Origin: Macrocystis pyrifera
Taxonomy: Eukaryota > Sar > Phaeophyceae > Laminariales > Laminariaceae
Assembly: GCA_031763025.1 (NCBI GenBank)
Contig: JASSKH010000004.1
Coordinates: 682,001-746,000 of the forward strand
Length of the DNA stretch: 64,000 bases
Direction of reading: 5' to 3'
The position numbers and the translations under genes were made by a program. This document shows, in pieces, positions 1 to 12,229 of the stretch. Every line of letters begins with the position of its first letter. The first letter of the stretch is position 1. The notes beneath the pieces are model-generated. The model did not search any database and was not told the DNA's origin. It was given only the letters and a program-made list of their open reading frames with translations.

Positions 1-566
1 GGACGGGACGGTAAATATATATTTTCCTCCTTCCCGCTGCAAAGTCGGCGCGGTTTTGTACGTGAAGAGTTTCCCGCACAGCTGGTTGCGCGCAGGGCTG
101 TGGCAGGTGTTGCGCGTGGAAATATGAAAAATAACAAAAATAAGCCAACATCAGATATCACTTGGAGCCCGTCTTAACGAGAAACTTTTTATTTACGATA
201 ACGGAATAGGAAAAAATAATTTGATTTCGTTTCAATAGAATTTCGTGAAAAATATCCCCTTGAGTCCTATCGAGGAATATCGTTTTTTGCTGAACAACTC
301 CAATAACGCACTATTAATAGCGTCAACGAACACCCGAGGGCATCCAACGAGGCGAGCGACGGTCCGCGTCCTCCCGGGGGCGCCGCGGTCAGCGGCCGAT
401 AGTTTCTGCCGGCACCGCCGAAGAGGCTATCGCTCTTAGGATGTCTTGGGTGGCTGGCGCAGCCCCGAAGCCCCACGCAGGCAGCAGCGACGGGGATACA
501 GCGATCGAATTCAGAGCGAAGTCGTGACCTGGCCGGTGCTCGTGTGGTTTGCGAGGCAAAGCGCGA

Positions 567-706
567 TGAAAAACTGGGTTTACGACGGCCTTGTAACTTT
601 TTGAGGCGCCGTGGATGGTCTACTCTGTGCTAGGGGAAAACTGGGTTTGCGACGGCTTTGCGATTTTTTTTTTTGAGGCGCCACGGATGGTCTACTCTGT
701 GCTAGG
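567..706. repeat. 72-bp tandem duplication
   Basis: Two adjacent copies of a unit running from AAAACTGGGTTTACGACGG to CTACTCTGTGCTAGGGG. The second copy differs by a longer T run and a few substitutions. No coding role is visible. Confidence 0.8.
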
Positions 707-1076
707 GGCCGTCGGACCTCGCGCTGCGGCTGCTCCGGTGGCCCTGTCTCTCGGAAATCGTGGATCTCACCTGTGAAGCAGTCGACGACACGGGTCAAGT
801 TTGCGTGGCTTGCTTCGGTTTCAGGAACATGCCACGCCGAGATAGACAAACTCCCCAGATTGAATAACACAAAGAGAAAAAGAAGACCCAAAAGACTTCT
901 TGTTGAATTCGTTTTGTTCGTCTTTTTCGGATCTCAAGTCAAAATTCCTGCTTGGTGATTCACTTTTCGACCAATCAGATTCAAAATAAATCAAACGAAA
1001 ACAATGTTGGCAGAATATCATGAAAAAAAAATCTCGTCAACATGGGCCCTTACTACTTGGTAACTTCACTTTTTTC

Positions 1077-1108
<32 letters not shown>

Positions 1109-1416
1109 CATCACTTTTACTTTCCAGCCCACTCGTATGAGGTTTTACCCTCGACGATCTTCTGGACAAGCCGTGGTCACAGGTGTCGTCCCTTCTCCCC
1201 CCCGGTACGTGCCTTTAGTTTTTATCGCGCATAGGGTTCAGCATTCCCACTGCTCGTCGATTTTCATCGAAGGTACAGCTAACTCACGCTCTCGCGCTTT
1301 CCGCTAATCAATTTTATGCAAGAAAAAATCCCTATGAGCATGCACTCGGTGAGACTCGAACTCACGAAATTGATTTTGATAGGCTCGCGGACCACCTACC
1401 AAGCCACCGGGGACGC
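1077..1416 (-). mobile_element. tRNA-derived SINE, copy A
   Basis: Read on the minus strand, the element starts with a tRNA-like head. Its A box (TGGCTTGGTAGGTGG) and B box (GAGTTCGAGTCTCAC) match RNA polymerase III internal promoter boxes. A roughly 240-bp body follows, and the element ends in poly(A), seen here as a 32-base T run at 1077-1108. The same head, body and tail order recurs at 24.7, 45.6 and 60.8 kb. The head keeps the paired GTGAG/CTCAC arm around the B box. Confidence 0.88.
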
Positions 1417-1548
1417 TTTTTTCGTACTTCGTACTGGTATCTATTTGTACCCCCAGTTAGATGTGTAAACACATCAACACCAGCACAGCTTCTGCTAGAA
1501 AAAAAAGAAAATCCAATTTCATAATATACAGTATAATATTAAGATGAT

Positions 1549-1655
1549 GAAATACGTCAGCTGTGAGTTCGACTTATGAAATACAGCAGTAGTTGATACG
1601 AGTACTCAACTTTGCAAGCTGCGTAATACGCCTGTTCTATATTCACATTTACAGT
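1549..1655 (+). repeat. Solo end of the long-TIR element family
   Basis: This segment matches the terminal inverted repeat of the 38470-40038 element, sharing GAAATACGTCAGCTGTGAGT and AAGCTGCGTAATACG. It has a small insertion carrying a TACAGCAGTAG word. No partner end is visible nearby, so it is a solo terminus or a deletion remnant. Confidence 0.7.
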
Positions 1656-1859
1656 AAAGGGGTTGTGCACAATTTATGATGACATGTATTTATTTATATA
1701 GGAACTACTACTCAAGTTTTGTAATACTCGAAACTTCGTCATTAATTTCGTAATTCGTGGTGGGAATGGACTGGAAGAGTAGACGACCGCAAGGGTATCT
1801 TGCAGGGGAAGAGGCAAGTTGTGTCGGCAGGAGGGGACTATGTGACAACGGTGCAGTTT

Positions 1860-2110
1860 TCGATGACGGTAAATTTACGGTGTCACGACGGGACTGGACG
1901 GTGATTTCCAACGGGAGAGATTTTATCGGCGGCACGGGACGGTGAATTTACGAATTTACGGTGTCACGACGGGACGGCAGAGATTTTATCGGCGGGACGG
2001 GACGGTAAGTGACGACGGTCAGGGAATTTGTAGGCGGGACGGGACGGCGGGACCATTTTGACGGCGATTTTGCCGTGCCGTCCCGCCGTTACCGCCGTTA
2101 CCGTCCCGCC
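1860..2110. repeat. GC-rich GGCGGGACGGGACGG repeat block
   Basis: Degenerate reiterations of GACGGGACGG and GATTTTATCGGCGGGACGG, joined by AATTTACGGTGTCACGACGGG. The opposite-strand form (CCGTCCCGCCGTTACCGCC) appears at 2080-2107, so part of the block is inverted. The first bases of the window (GGACGGGACGGTAAAT) belong to the same repeat. Confidence 0.7.
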
Positions 2111-3303
2111 AAAATACCGTGATAAGCCTTGGAAAATATGATAATATGGGCTCGAAGGTTTCGCATGGGACGCTGGCATATTCCGGAAGGGGAGAAGGGG
2201 TTGAGAGGTCAGGCGAGAGATGCCACTGAAAAAAAAAACACATGTACACGTACTAGGGATGAGTAATACATGTACCAGGTTATCCGCGGTTGTCAAAATC
2301 ACATGCGGTTGGATCTATTTCGCGGTTTCGAGATTATTTTACTGGCCCCTGGGGGAAAGCGTCTTCATGCATAGTGGAAACCCCTCTTATGTTTCCTTTG
2401 GAATTCTAGAGAGCCCATAGGGGTGCAAATTGAGTGGTCTGCCCAACAAGGGATTACAGCGATCCGTCCCCTGGGGTACCACCTCGGACGGATTTTTGGC
2501 AGCGGTTCTAGTGAGCCGTTTCCACATTTATTTGGCGCTTTTGCGGTGCTACCGGTATGTCCTCACTTAAATCTACGGTACTAATATCCCTCATGTATAC
2601 GTACGCATGCATCGTACACATTCCTCGTCTCTCCTGTCATTTAATTTAGCCTTTGAGCAAATCCTACTTACAAGCAGTGTGTACCTGTCACAATATATGA
2701 GCTCAACTGAGGGAAATCACGATCATTTCCACTGGAATGATGTCATTACCAGTGTTGCGAGTGTGCGATGCTACCTTCAGCAAGTACGTATTACACGGGC
2801 TACTAATAGTTGTGCACGACTTGAATACGGAGGCACTTGCTTGCTACTGCTTGTCGTGCCCCGTAGGATCTCGGCGTGAATAGACGCGACTCATGACAAC
2901 AGTTTAATGGATATTTTACACTGCTGTACATGCTCGTTTAGAGATCCAAACTGCGATACAACCAAATCATACACGTGTATTTTTCGTACCAGGCACGGTA
3001 TCATAAACTGCTTCGAGTGTATTTCAATACCTGGTATTCTAAGCACGAGTGATACCTGTCAATTTCGTAGTTTTTGAGTGAAACTCTGAAATCATAGCGT
3101 GTATGGTGGGTCTCACCTGAACGAAAACACGTGGGTTCGTTTTCGTTGTAGTGTACCTGGTACTAACTTTCAGTGTGCGATCCTACATACTCAAATGACT
3201 CTACGTAGGTATCCCTCATACAATTACCGGTAACAGCGATGGACAACGAGGTGTTCAGGGGGTAAATCGGACATCCTACGAGCAAAAGAGAGGTTTTCGT
3301 TTT

Positions 3304-3510
3304 TTAGAAAAAATCGAAACCGTCGGTGTTTTGGTAGATGGACCAATCAACGGCTTTCTCGTCATGTAGATGTATATAGGGAACAATTACAATCCTGCCA
3401 CAAACCGAAGCAAAATCAACAGGGTCTTGTACCTTCCCATTTTGAGGCGCATCCAGATTTCTGCGGGCACGGCACCATCGCAGCCCCTCAAGAAATCGAC
3501 ACGACCGCAT
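3304..3510 (-). CDS. Possible terminal exon or gene relic, unknown protein
   Basis: A minus-strand frame ends ...VPYIHLHDEKAVDWSIYQN followed by TDGFDFF and a stop at 3304. Its composition is mixed and protein-like, unlike the Cys/Arg-rich shadow frames around it, but I recognise no family. A CCGCAG acceptor-like site lies in the middle of the frame, so the true exon may start near 3465. It could be the last exon of a minus-strand gene whose earlier exon is the open region at 3733-4050, or a degraded transposon fragment. No function is assigned. Confidence 0.2.
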   Translation of the reverse strand: MRSCRFLEGLRWCRARRNLDAPQNGKVQDPVDFASVCGRIVIVPYIHLHDEKAVDWSIYQNTDGFDFF

Positions 3511-3732
3511 GACTCAGGGTCATCGAATCGTCACTGAAGTTCTCGGGGCTTGGTTCTCTTCTGTGTGTCGAAAAAGTCGTGCCTCGTGGTATTTTTGCGC
3601 GATTTTAGGCTCACCGGGCCTCCTTGGGCCAGGTAGCCCGCTGTAAGCTGTAAGTCGAGGGGACTTCGCTCGTTTGTGTGCCGTTCGGCGAGTGAGCAAA
3701 CGTTGGATAGCTTTTCTTGTAGCTGATTAGCA

Positions 3733-4050
3733 TCAGAGCGAACAGTACCGACTCACCCTCGCGTAGCCAATGTCACACGCAGCAGCATCGGGCAGGGCGG
3801 TCGTTGCCACGAAGGAAGCACGATTCTTGGTCGTCCAAGTCGTACAGGGGCGCGGTGCGTTGGAGCCTTCAAGCAGGAGAGTCACGCCTAGTGCGGATAG
3901 CCCGTCCTCTTCGTCGTTGGAAGTTTTCATCGGGTTTGCTCGTAATGTTCTGCTGGCGAACGAGGTCGTTCGTGTTCCAAACACACACGAGTAGTACCCA
4001 GCGGAGGGAGGGGGGGGGACGTGGGGAAAAAGGGGGGGAAGGGGGTACAT
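3733..4050 (-). CDS. Possible exon, unknown protein
   Basis: Minus-strand open frame containing MKTSNDEEDGLSALGVTLLL and ending near a good donor-like AGG|GTGAGT at about 3755. This is compatible with a first exon whose next exon lies at lower coordinates, for example the 3304-3510 frame. The opposite strand is also open, which weakens the case. No family is recognised. Confidence 0.15.
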   Translation of the reverse strand: MYPLPPLFPHVPPPPSAGYYSCVFGTRTTSFASRTLRANPMKTSNDEEDGLSALGVTLLLEGSNAPRPCTTWTTKNRASFVATTALPDAAACDIGYARVSRYCSL

Positions 4051-6796
4051 TTAGCTTGGAAGAGGGGAGAACCCAGGGACGAAACGTGCTATATAATTAA
4101 TACATGTGAACATCAGACATCAGTGGTCCAGCCCCAATCAGGATACCAATGATGTACTATTCACCTAGAGGAGGTCGAGCCAACAGAGAAGCGTGTTAAC
4201 TATCCTAATGGAGTAAAGGGAGGCTCACTACCTTAGACAGTGGACGTTGCCTACTTGAAATGGGAAGTTTAAGACATACAGCTGTTCGTTGATGAAGCAT
4301 TACACTTCCACACGCATGAGCTACGTCATGCAAGAATGAGTTGTTCCATGAGAAGTAACTCCGTGTGCCGAATTGAATGGCCCCGTACCAGGTACCAGGT
4401 ATGTCATGGGGGCTACTCTTCATATCTACCAACAAACCTTTATCGTGAGAGCCGTACCACATCGCAATACGTTAGTCTACTGTACATCGGTTCACTTCGG
4501 CATGCCCTGTCACTTGCAGCTTCAACGGACGGGGACACCATTGACACCATGGACAACTGGAGGGCATGATATAGGACTACTGTAGACTACCTGGTATTAC
4601 TGCAATATTCTCAAGGGTATGGCGCTGCTGCTGTTGTTGTTGCTGTTTTTGGCGAAGACTCACATTTTAACGTCTAAGGCTGAACCTTAGGGGAGCCGAA
4701 ACCGGAAAACAGAATTGGCATGCACTTCAGTTTTTCGTATGGCCCAGATTCGTATGTCGAGTTTGGTATTTTCCTATCTTATGGTGTTTCTATAAGTATG
4801 CCGGGGTTTCGTTCGAGTTGGGAGGACGTTGGAGGGAGGAGTTACCGCAATAACATTTAAATTCGTCGGACACACAACAGCACACGGCACCCACGCATCC
4901 TGTTTGGTACCCGCCGGGTAACATGGGGCTTGCTTTCGCAGACTCGAGCTTCCTGGACTGGGTTGGCTTCCTTCGACGAAGGGTCCCCAACCTTGGCAGT
5001 CTGCTGCATCAAGGAGCAGTGCGCTGACATTGCTGAAATCTCAATAACACAACGACAACCGCTGAGAGCATGCGGTGTAGTCGATCGTTCGCCATCACCG
5101 GAGGGGTCTCTAGCTACCTCTATATGCCGGGATACCGTGTCACAGATACCGAGAGAGTACAGCAGTAGTAGCGACGATATGTACAAGTATTAGGCCCGCC
5201 ACGGTATGCCTCCTGTGTGGGGTTCAAAACTAGTTTCGGTCAGCTCTGGGACCGTACAGACAGAACTGGTGTCTGGTTTCGTCTGGCCAGGCCATTTCCG
5301 ATCGAAATACAGAAAATATAATAGAGATTTCTGTTTTTTGGCAATCGATAAGATTCGATAAGTCGGATCTGGCACGAAATATTTCCTGGACCTTTCTACT
5401 AAAACTGTTTCGCTTTCCGGTGTCGCTCCAAGTCCCATAAGGGTCGATCTTAACGACGACTGTGTTTTTAGTTTTTTTTTAGTGTTTTAGGTATTTTTCG
5501 TTTTTTTTTCATGGGACAATACCGAAATTGAGGGAAAATACCGAAAAAAAAACTGAAAAGCACTCCTCGTTAAGATTGTCTGTAAGAGTCAGCCTAATTC
5601 CGACGATTCCCAACCATCCCCTGCCTAGAACTCCTACTTAATCCATCTTCAAGCGAGCAACATACAAATCTCGCCAATCAAGCATCAATAATTAAAATCG
5701 ATAGTAAATCTGCCATATTTCATACACCTGGAAGAAATTGCTTCTGTCCGTCGCGAATCACTCACCACTTTATACGCGTGCTTCGTCTGCGATCATTTTT
5801 GTGGGCTCAGCTCTGTGTCGCTTGATTTTTCCTTTGCTTCGATCTTACAGCAGTCAGTAGACCATAAGGTGCCTGCTATTAATAGCATCCATACCGGTAT
5901 GCATTATGTACAGCAGCGGTACGTAGGATACTGGTACGTACGAGCTGACACATAAAAAAAATATATGCAGCCAACAGACGTCACAGGCGGGGCGGCGGGG
6001 AGTGGATCGAGGCGCGAGCTTGACCGGGAGCGGCGGGGAGCGGTCGGGACGACCCGTGCCCTGTGCCCCGCCCAGCTGACAAACTCCGTTTGTGTTCGTG
6101 CCAAGGATGGCCTCTCACAGCTGACAGACTCCGTGGAATATTGCTGAGATGGATTCGCATGAAACCAACAGAGAGCGAGGTGGATCCGCCACACTTTTAC
6201 ATACTGTCCGTTTCATCATGTTCGCCTCCTACTCTGTACCTTGTAACTAATGCCACAGCAATCCATGCAAAAACTCCAAGAAAGTGTCAATGGGACCACA
6301 TGCAGAGCATCCCCTCTGAACGCTATGAAAATGTGAAAACCGCTCCGAACCGCACTGCTGTATAGTTTCGAAAAGGGTAACAGTAAAAACAGCAGTAGTA
6401 GCACCTGTTCCTTTTGAGCCAAAAACAGGTCAAAACTGAAACCAAGCAAAAAGCACACGACGCGAGCAGTGTTTTTGTTTTTGTCGCAATCATTTCGAGC
6501 TTAACATGTTTTCGTTTGCGCCTGAACAGCAGTGAGCGTGCGGCCTCCAAATCTGGATAATGTACCTGATATTTATTGCTTTAAAATGGGAATTTGATTG
6601 TTCCCAGTCACTCGCGCTGTACAATATGCTCGCTGTCCATTCTATCCCAGCAAGCAGCAGTACTCTCATGTATATAAATGCATGGGTGCGTGATGGCCGC
6701 ATTATTATTTCGTGCGTTTTTTGCTTGTTTTAGAGTACATATTATACTGGTATTATACGAGTTCTGTTACACTGGTACTGATATATACCTGGTACC

Positions 6797-7022
6797 ACGT
6801 AACACAACCCCTCGTACGAATTTGCGAGCGGATTTCCCCCCCCCGCAACGTGGAAAATGCAATCGCCGAAAATGCGCCTGAATCCATGGGGAAAGATCGC
6901 GACGAGGCACCACCCTTTTCGTTGTGTGCAGAGTGTGTGCCCCACCTTGACAATGTTCAGGAATTCTGTTGATATGGAGAGAATCGGCCCGGGATTCAGT
7001 CCAGGGGCTGCGTTATCTTGTG
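6797..7022. mobile_element. Short TIR element, GATAACAC family
   Basis: The left end reads GTAACACAACCCCTCGTACG followed by AATTTGCGAGC. The inverted right end (about 6985-7022) reads, on the opposite strand, ATAACGCAGCCCCTGGACTG. A sister copy lies at 29928-30137, and fragments lie near 14580-14640 and 28980-29050. The size of about 225 bp, imperfect terminal inverted repeats and lack of coding capacity fit a nonautonomous DNA transposon (MITE). Confidence 0.6.
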
Positions 7023-8264
7023 CGTATTGGACATACCCATGCACGGCGGTAGTGTGTACTTGCTCCTGTGGCCAAAAATGGACCGTGTACCTGTTTCTGG
7101 CGATAACGCTTTCGAAAAGGATCAAAATCGCAAAGCGCACCGCGGTGAGGTCGGTCTGCACCGCGTGAAAAGTAAAAAGTGAAGAGTGAAAAGCCTGACT
7201 TTTTGCGCGCATGAACCGAGCAACAGACCGTATCTGCACTCTCCCCGCGTACAGCGTACAGCGGTTGCACCGTGAGCAACCGCCGAGACACTGCTGGTGG
7301 ATAATTTGGAATGCATTTCGTCTGTACCCCCTCGGGGACAGCAACACAGGCTTCGCAGCAAGAATACCGGAAAGCAAAGCGCGGCCTCACCAAAAAAATC
7401 TGCTTCTGTTGGGAACAAGGATCCTCGGTAAACTGCACTTGCACTGATGAATGCCTGCCGTCCTCAGGAGGGGGACGAATCACTGCCCTCCTCCGGGCGT
7501 GAACACAGGAAAATCCCACAGATTTGATGAGCCTCTTCGAGAATATGCGACTATGCCCGTCCCCGGGGAGCGGAGAGTGTCAAACGGAAAATGAAAGGTT
7601 GGGTTTTTGTTTATTATGAAGGATGCATGAAACCGTTTAGAGCCCATCTTAACCGGGGAACACTAAATTTCGTTCGATCAGATCATAGATGCAAATAAAA
7701 TTTGAAAAAAAAATCAAGAACCGAATGTCCTCGATAGTAAGATGGGCCCTTATTTTTGACGACGAGACGACGAGTAGAGACGCTCATCTACGCCTCACAA
7801 ACGGGGTCATGAAGGCACCCACCAGGAGTTTTATAAAACAAGGCACGCAGAGTGCATATGTGGCACCAAGACGGTGGAAAAGCAGCCAAGCGGCTATGGT
7901 GACGACCTGCCCATTTATCCCTCCAGTGAATACATAGATAGCGTGTCAATTCAAAATCTGAGGATTGCATCGCGAACCATGTCACAGCGGCCACAAAGCA
8001 GAAACTTCCAAGAAGCACTGCTACACTGCTACTACTTCGTACTTCGTGCAATCGACGTCGTTCGTCGTTTCGTCGTACATACATGAAACCGTCAAAATGT
8101 CTAATATATTAATAGAATCAAATAGAGTTGTAACGTTGTAACGATTTGGAAGGATTATGTTAAAGGGGTACCTATTCTACAGCCCCGGGGTGGTTGGTTC
8201 CGTGAAAAGCACCACACGTATTCACCGACCTCCCTCTGAGATTCTACTTGACCCTTTTTTATCA

Positions 8265-11200
8265 ATGCATCTCGCACGGTACACCGTGTCTGTGGCAGCC
8301 ACCCTGCTGGTCCTGGCAAGTTGCAATGCCTTCTACGCTGGCCGATTAAGCGTCCGGTCTGGAGCGTGTGAATTGACAGTGTCATCGGGCGACGACGCTT
8401 GCCAGGTACGATTGCATGTTTGTATGGTTGCATGGTTGCATCGTCTGGTGTACATGGTGCGGGTAGCTTCGGTGTGCATGCTGTGCAGTGGGTTGCATTG
8501 CGCTTGCCGAAGGTTGTGTTGTATACACGAGTACAAGTAGTAATTCCGTACCACTTCCAAACTATACGGTGAAACCCGCTCGAACCTGTGTCAGGATGGC
8601 CACAGCAGTCACATCTTACACTTGACGAAGACATACCAACAAACATGATCACCTTGAACTCTGCGTAATAATGTTCTTACTGTACGTCAGCTTCCCTGAA
8701 ATCCTGCCTGTACTCACCAAACAGGCTGTAACAAAATGCATCTTGATGGGAGCAAACAAGCGCAAGTACGAAACAGTCCGCACGGCAGTATCATACCAGT
8801 CCGGAAGGGAAACGGTACTATTAGTAGCGAGCTGTGTCATATCATCCCTTATCATTTTACATTTTCATTTTACAGCCAAGTAACACCAGGAACATATCCA
8901 TGGTATTATACGTAAGAAAAAAAACACGGGGTGGACAAAAAGAAGAAAGAAGGGAAAAAATGAAAGGAAAAAACAAAACAAAGAAAGCCGAAGCAAACAT
9001 GTGCTCAGGGCGCAGGCCGAGTCCCGAGGACGAGGTTGCTGTTTGCTGGTACGATCAGTCCTATGATATGTCGAGCTGATGGACCAACATGGGGACGTCA
9101 CAAGAAGACCAGACGGAAAGCAAGAAGACAAGAAGAGGGTATTATACGAACAAAGAGCTATCATCAACAATAACAAATTAAAAACGAGCAGTCCTATGAT
9201 GTCCAGTTGGTGGGTCAAGGATGACACAACCGACACAAAGAGGACAAAGACAGACGGACCAAGGGGGGGGGGGGGTACTCATTATCATGCATGGCCGTAG
9301 TCGTATGGCCATAGACCCTCGCATCCCTACAATGCCGGGACGGAGCACGTCGGGTTTTCACCGACCAGGCAGACATTGCTTGCACCAAAAGCGCGAAGCG
9401 CCGTGAGGTGTTGGGCGAGTCGCATGAAGGGTGAGCTGCATCCTACTAAGAACCGCTTTAGAGGCGGATTTTCTTGCATATGGATGATAACATCAATGAA
9501 TTGATTTAATTTCTGGTGTGGACACTTCCAGAGACAGCACTGGATTTAGTATGCAACTGCCTCGTGGGTGCCTCACCTTACACACACTACGTGATACGAT
9601 CATCCCCCTTGTGCGGAGTAAAGGTCCTCCCCGCACAAAAATGATCTAGCTTGACCGCCAGCCGTGGTATCCGCAAAAAAAAAAAAAAATCAGTACCCTG
9701 GTTGTCTAGCTCACGCAGTGAGAGGCGTGTTTTACAGCGTCGTCGCCAACCGACATCAACCCAACCTATATATGTGCCAGGTATGTTATAGAGGAGGGGG
9801 GCTCAAAAAAGGAATCGGAAAAAAGGAAAAACAGCAAAGGGGCACACAAGCATAACAAGGTGACGCTGCCGACGCAGAAAGACAGGGTGCGGGGGAGGGG
9901 GGGGGGGGTACCATCGACTTGGCAGGGAACAGGGCATCACAACTATTCAATAACAAGAAACAAAAAACTAGAGTAAAACAGAGATTGTAACACAGCATTG
10001 TTAGGCAGTAAGTGGTCATGGGTCTGCTCAACTAGAAAGACGGCCGCAGCCAAGTTTCGGTGGGTGCCTTCTCGCACAGCTGGCATATCTAATTATCGTG
10101 GATGTGTGTACCCACACCTACCCTGCCTGCTCTCCTGCGTCGTGCTGCTGTAGTGTTGCGCAGCAGTTCAAAACTGCCGAAGATAAACGAGGCAACCTGG
10201 TATGCTTGCTTCGGCAGGTGGTCCATACAGCCCGTAGATGGAGACCCCAATTCCCCCCGCAGTCCACAAGGAACCGGAGGCCGGAAGTACCAGAACGTAC
10301 TGACAGCAGTATTGTACAAGGGCCTGCTTGCTGCTGTGTCGTACGCTATTGATTTATCTGTCACGAGGCAAACTAAGAACGGTGGAATTTCACCAGCTAC
10401 ATGCAGCGAGTACAGCGGGACATTGTGCCATGACATAGGCTGCTAGGATTCAGGCTAACTGTTATGGTATCGGAATCCAAAATCCTCAACAGGTGTTCCC
10501 CTTTGTGGTGGTGAAACCCACAGGTCCGGCTTCTTTTTTTCTGTTCCATAACCTGCCCGGGGCAGCGAAAACTCATGATTTTAGACACACCGCTAACCGC
10601 CACCGAGTGCTCGCCTCACAGAGCACGGGTCGCTACAGCACCTGTAGGGTGTATGATGCACTGAGCATAAAGCAGAGAATCGTCGGTGGCAAGTTTAAAG
10701 TTGAGGGCCGCACAAGTAGGTGGTCTGTGTCTGGACTTCTTGCTTGGGGCGTGAAGCGTGGTCCGTTTATGTCTTAACGTTTGCTGGACAGAACAGGAAG
10801 TCATTTCCGATTAAAAAAAGACTTGATCCAGAAAAGGGTCATGCTCTCATCTCCCAAGCGAGGCCTCCAGACACGAGCCACGTACGACCCTGAAACGTGC
10901 CAGCGAGGACGCTCAGATGAAAAAAAAGACATACCGTTAAGAGTTTCAGCGTGATCCATGCTCTATGAGGTGAGGACTCGTGTCGGGGTTAGGTGCTGTG
11001 TGCGAAAAGCGCGTTTTGTTATGTGGGCACTGTCCAGAAATGACCCATCATTACAGACGGCACAGCTCAAGGTTTCTGCACGATAAAGGGGAAACCTGGT
11101 TTGGATTCTGCATTCCGATCCCACAATAGTCGACCTCATTCATCACTCGAAACATTCGGATATCGTCAATAAATTATAACAACTCCTATCGTGCTCGTGT

Positions 11201-12178
11201 ACTGCTGTACGATACGTGCCATGAGGGGAGTCAGTGCGATGGGAATACACCAGCTATATGCGGCGTACAGCAGGGCAGTGGGCAACGGCCTACCTGATAG
11301 TACATCCTGTTGGTACATACCTGGTAGGAGACACGTTTATGTATGTACAACATGCCAGTTTAACGGTAGTGGGGCATTACGTGGATTCCAACCGAGATGC
11401 GAGATCCCTAATCTACTTCAACATATACCTGTACGTGTATTTGTTTATATAATAATAAAAGTAAGAATTGCTGCTCGTATTGACACCAACTACCAGATAC
11501 TGGTTCTCGTATTTTTGACGAGATACCTGGTATGCACTACAGACTGCTGCTGTAGCTCTGCTGTGTGGGAAACTCACTACGCTATACGCAACGCGGCGGG
11601 GTGGCAACAGGGCAGTGGGTGGGTGTGTTCTTCACATGAAACCCGTTCTGTCTACCCGTCGACATCCAGCACAATCAATGTCCGTGCCGTCTGATTCTTC
11701 AATCCTAGAGAGTTACAAGCTCTGTGGGCACAAAACTACGACACAGATATTACATTGTTATGCAGTAAGCGGAGTAGACAATGCAATGTCATGGCATCAT
11801 ACTGGATACGACAGGGATGGCATACACATTCTATGAAACAGAGAAAACCCCAAGAAACAACGAAAAACTAATTGAACTACAAAACAAGTATTATGGAGAT
11901 GAGGAAAATAGACAAATGTGACATGGAGGAGTTTGATGCAATGAATAGCAGCGAGAGAAAAAACGATCGCTATCCTAGGAGATAGATGGTGGCCACAGGA
12001 GGCCAAACAGGAAGGGGATAAGATTAGCAAAAAGTTTCTATTAATATGTAATATATGGAAACAACGTAATGAGCGCCCAATTGTGGGAGGTGTCTCTATT
12101 AGGAGTAGGAACGGTGCTCCGTCTCGAAAGGGATGCGTGGGTCAATGGTCAAATGATTAAGGCAAGCAACAAATGAGT

Positions 12179-12229
<51 letters not shown>

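Larger units (their letters stand above)
1..8264. other. Gene-poor left flank
   Basis: No gene could be assembled with confidence here. The stretch holds a SINE copy (1077-1416), a 72-bp tandem duplication (about 567-706), a GC-rich GACGG repeat block (about 1860-2110), a GATAACAC-type MITE (about 6797-7022) and possible coding fragments on the minus strand (3304-4050). Open frames elsewhere overlap one another on both strands and lack recognisable protein character. The rest shows nothing I can name. Confidence 0.6.

Noticed and set aside
6742-7377. Long minus-strand frame of 211 aa, among the longest in the window
   Set aside because: Another 168-aa frame overlaps it on the same strand, it runs through a MITE, and the translation has no domain, bias or start context suggesting a protein.
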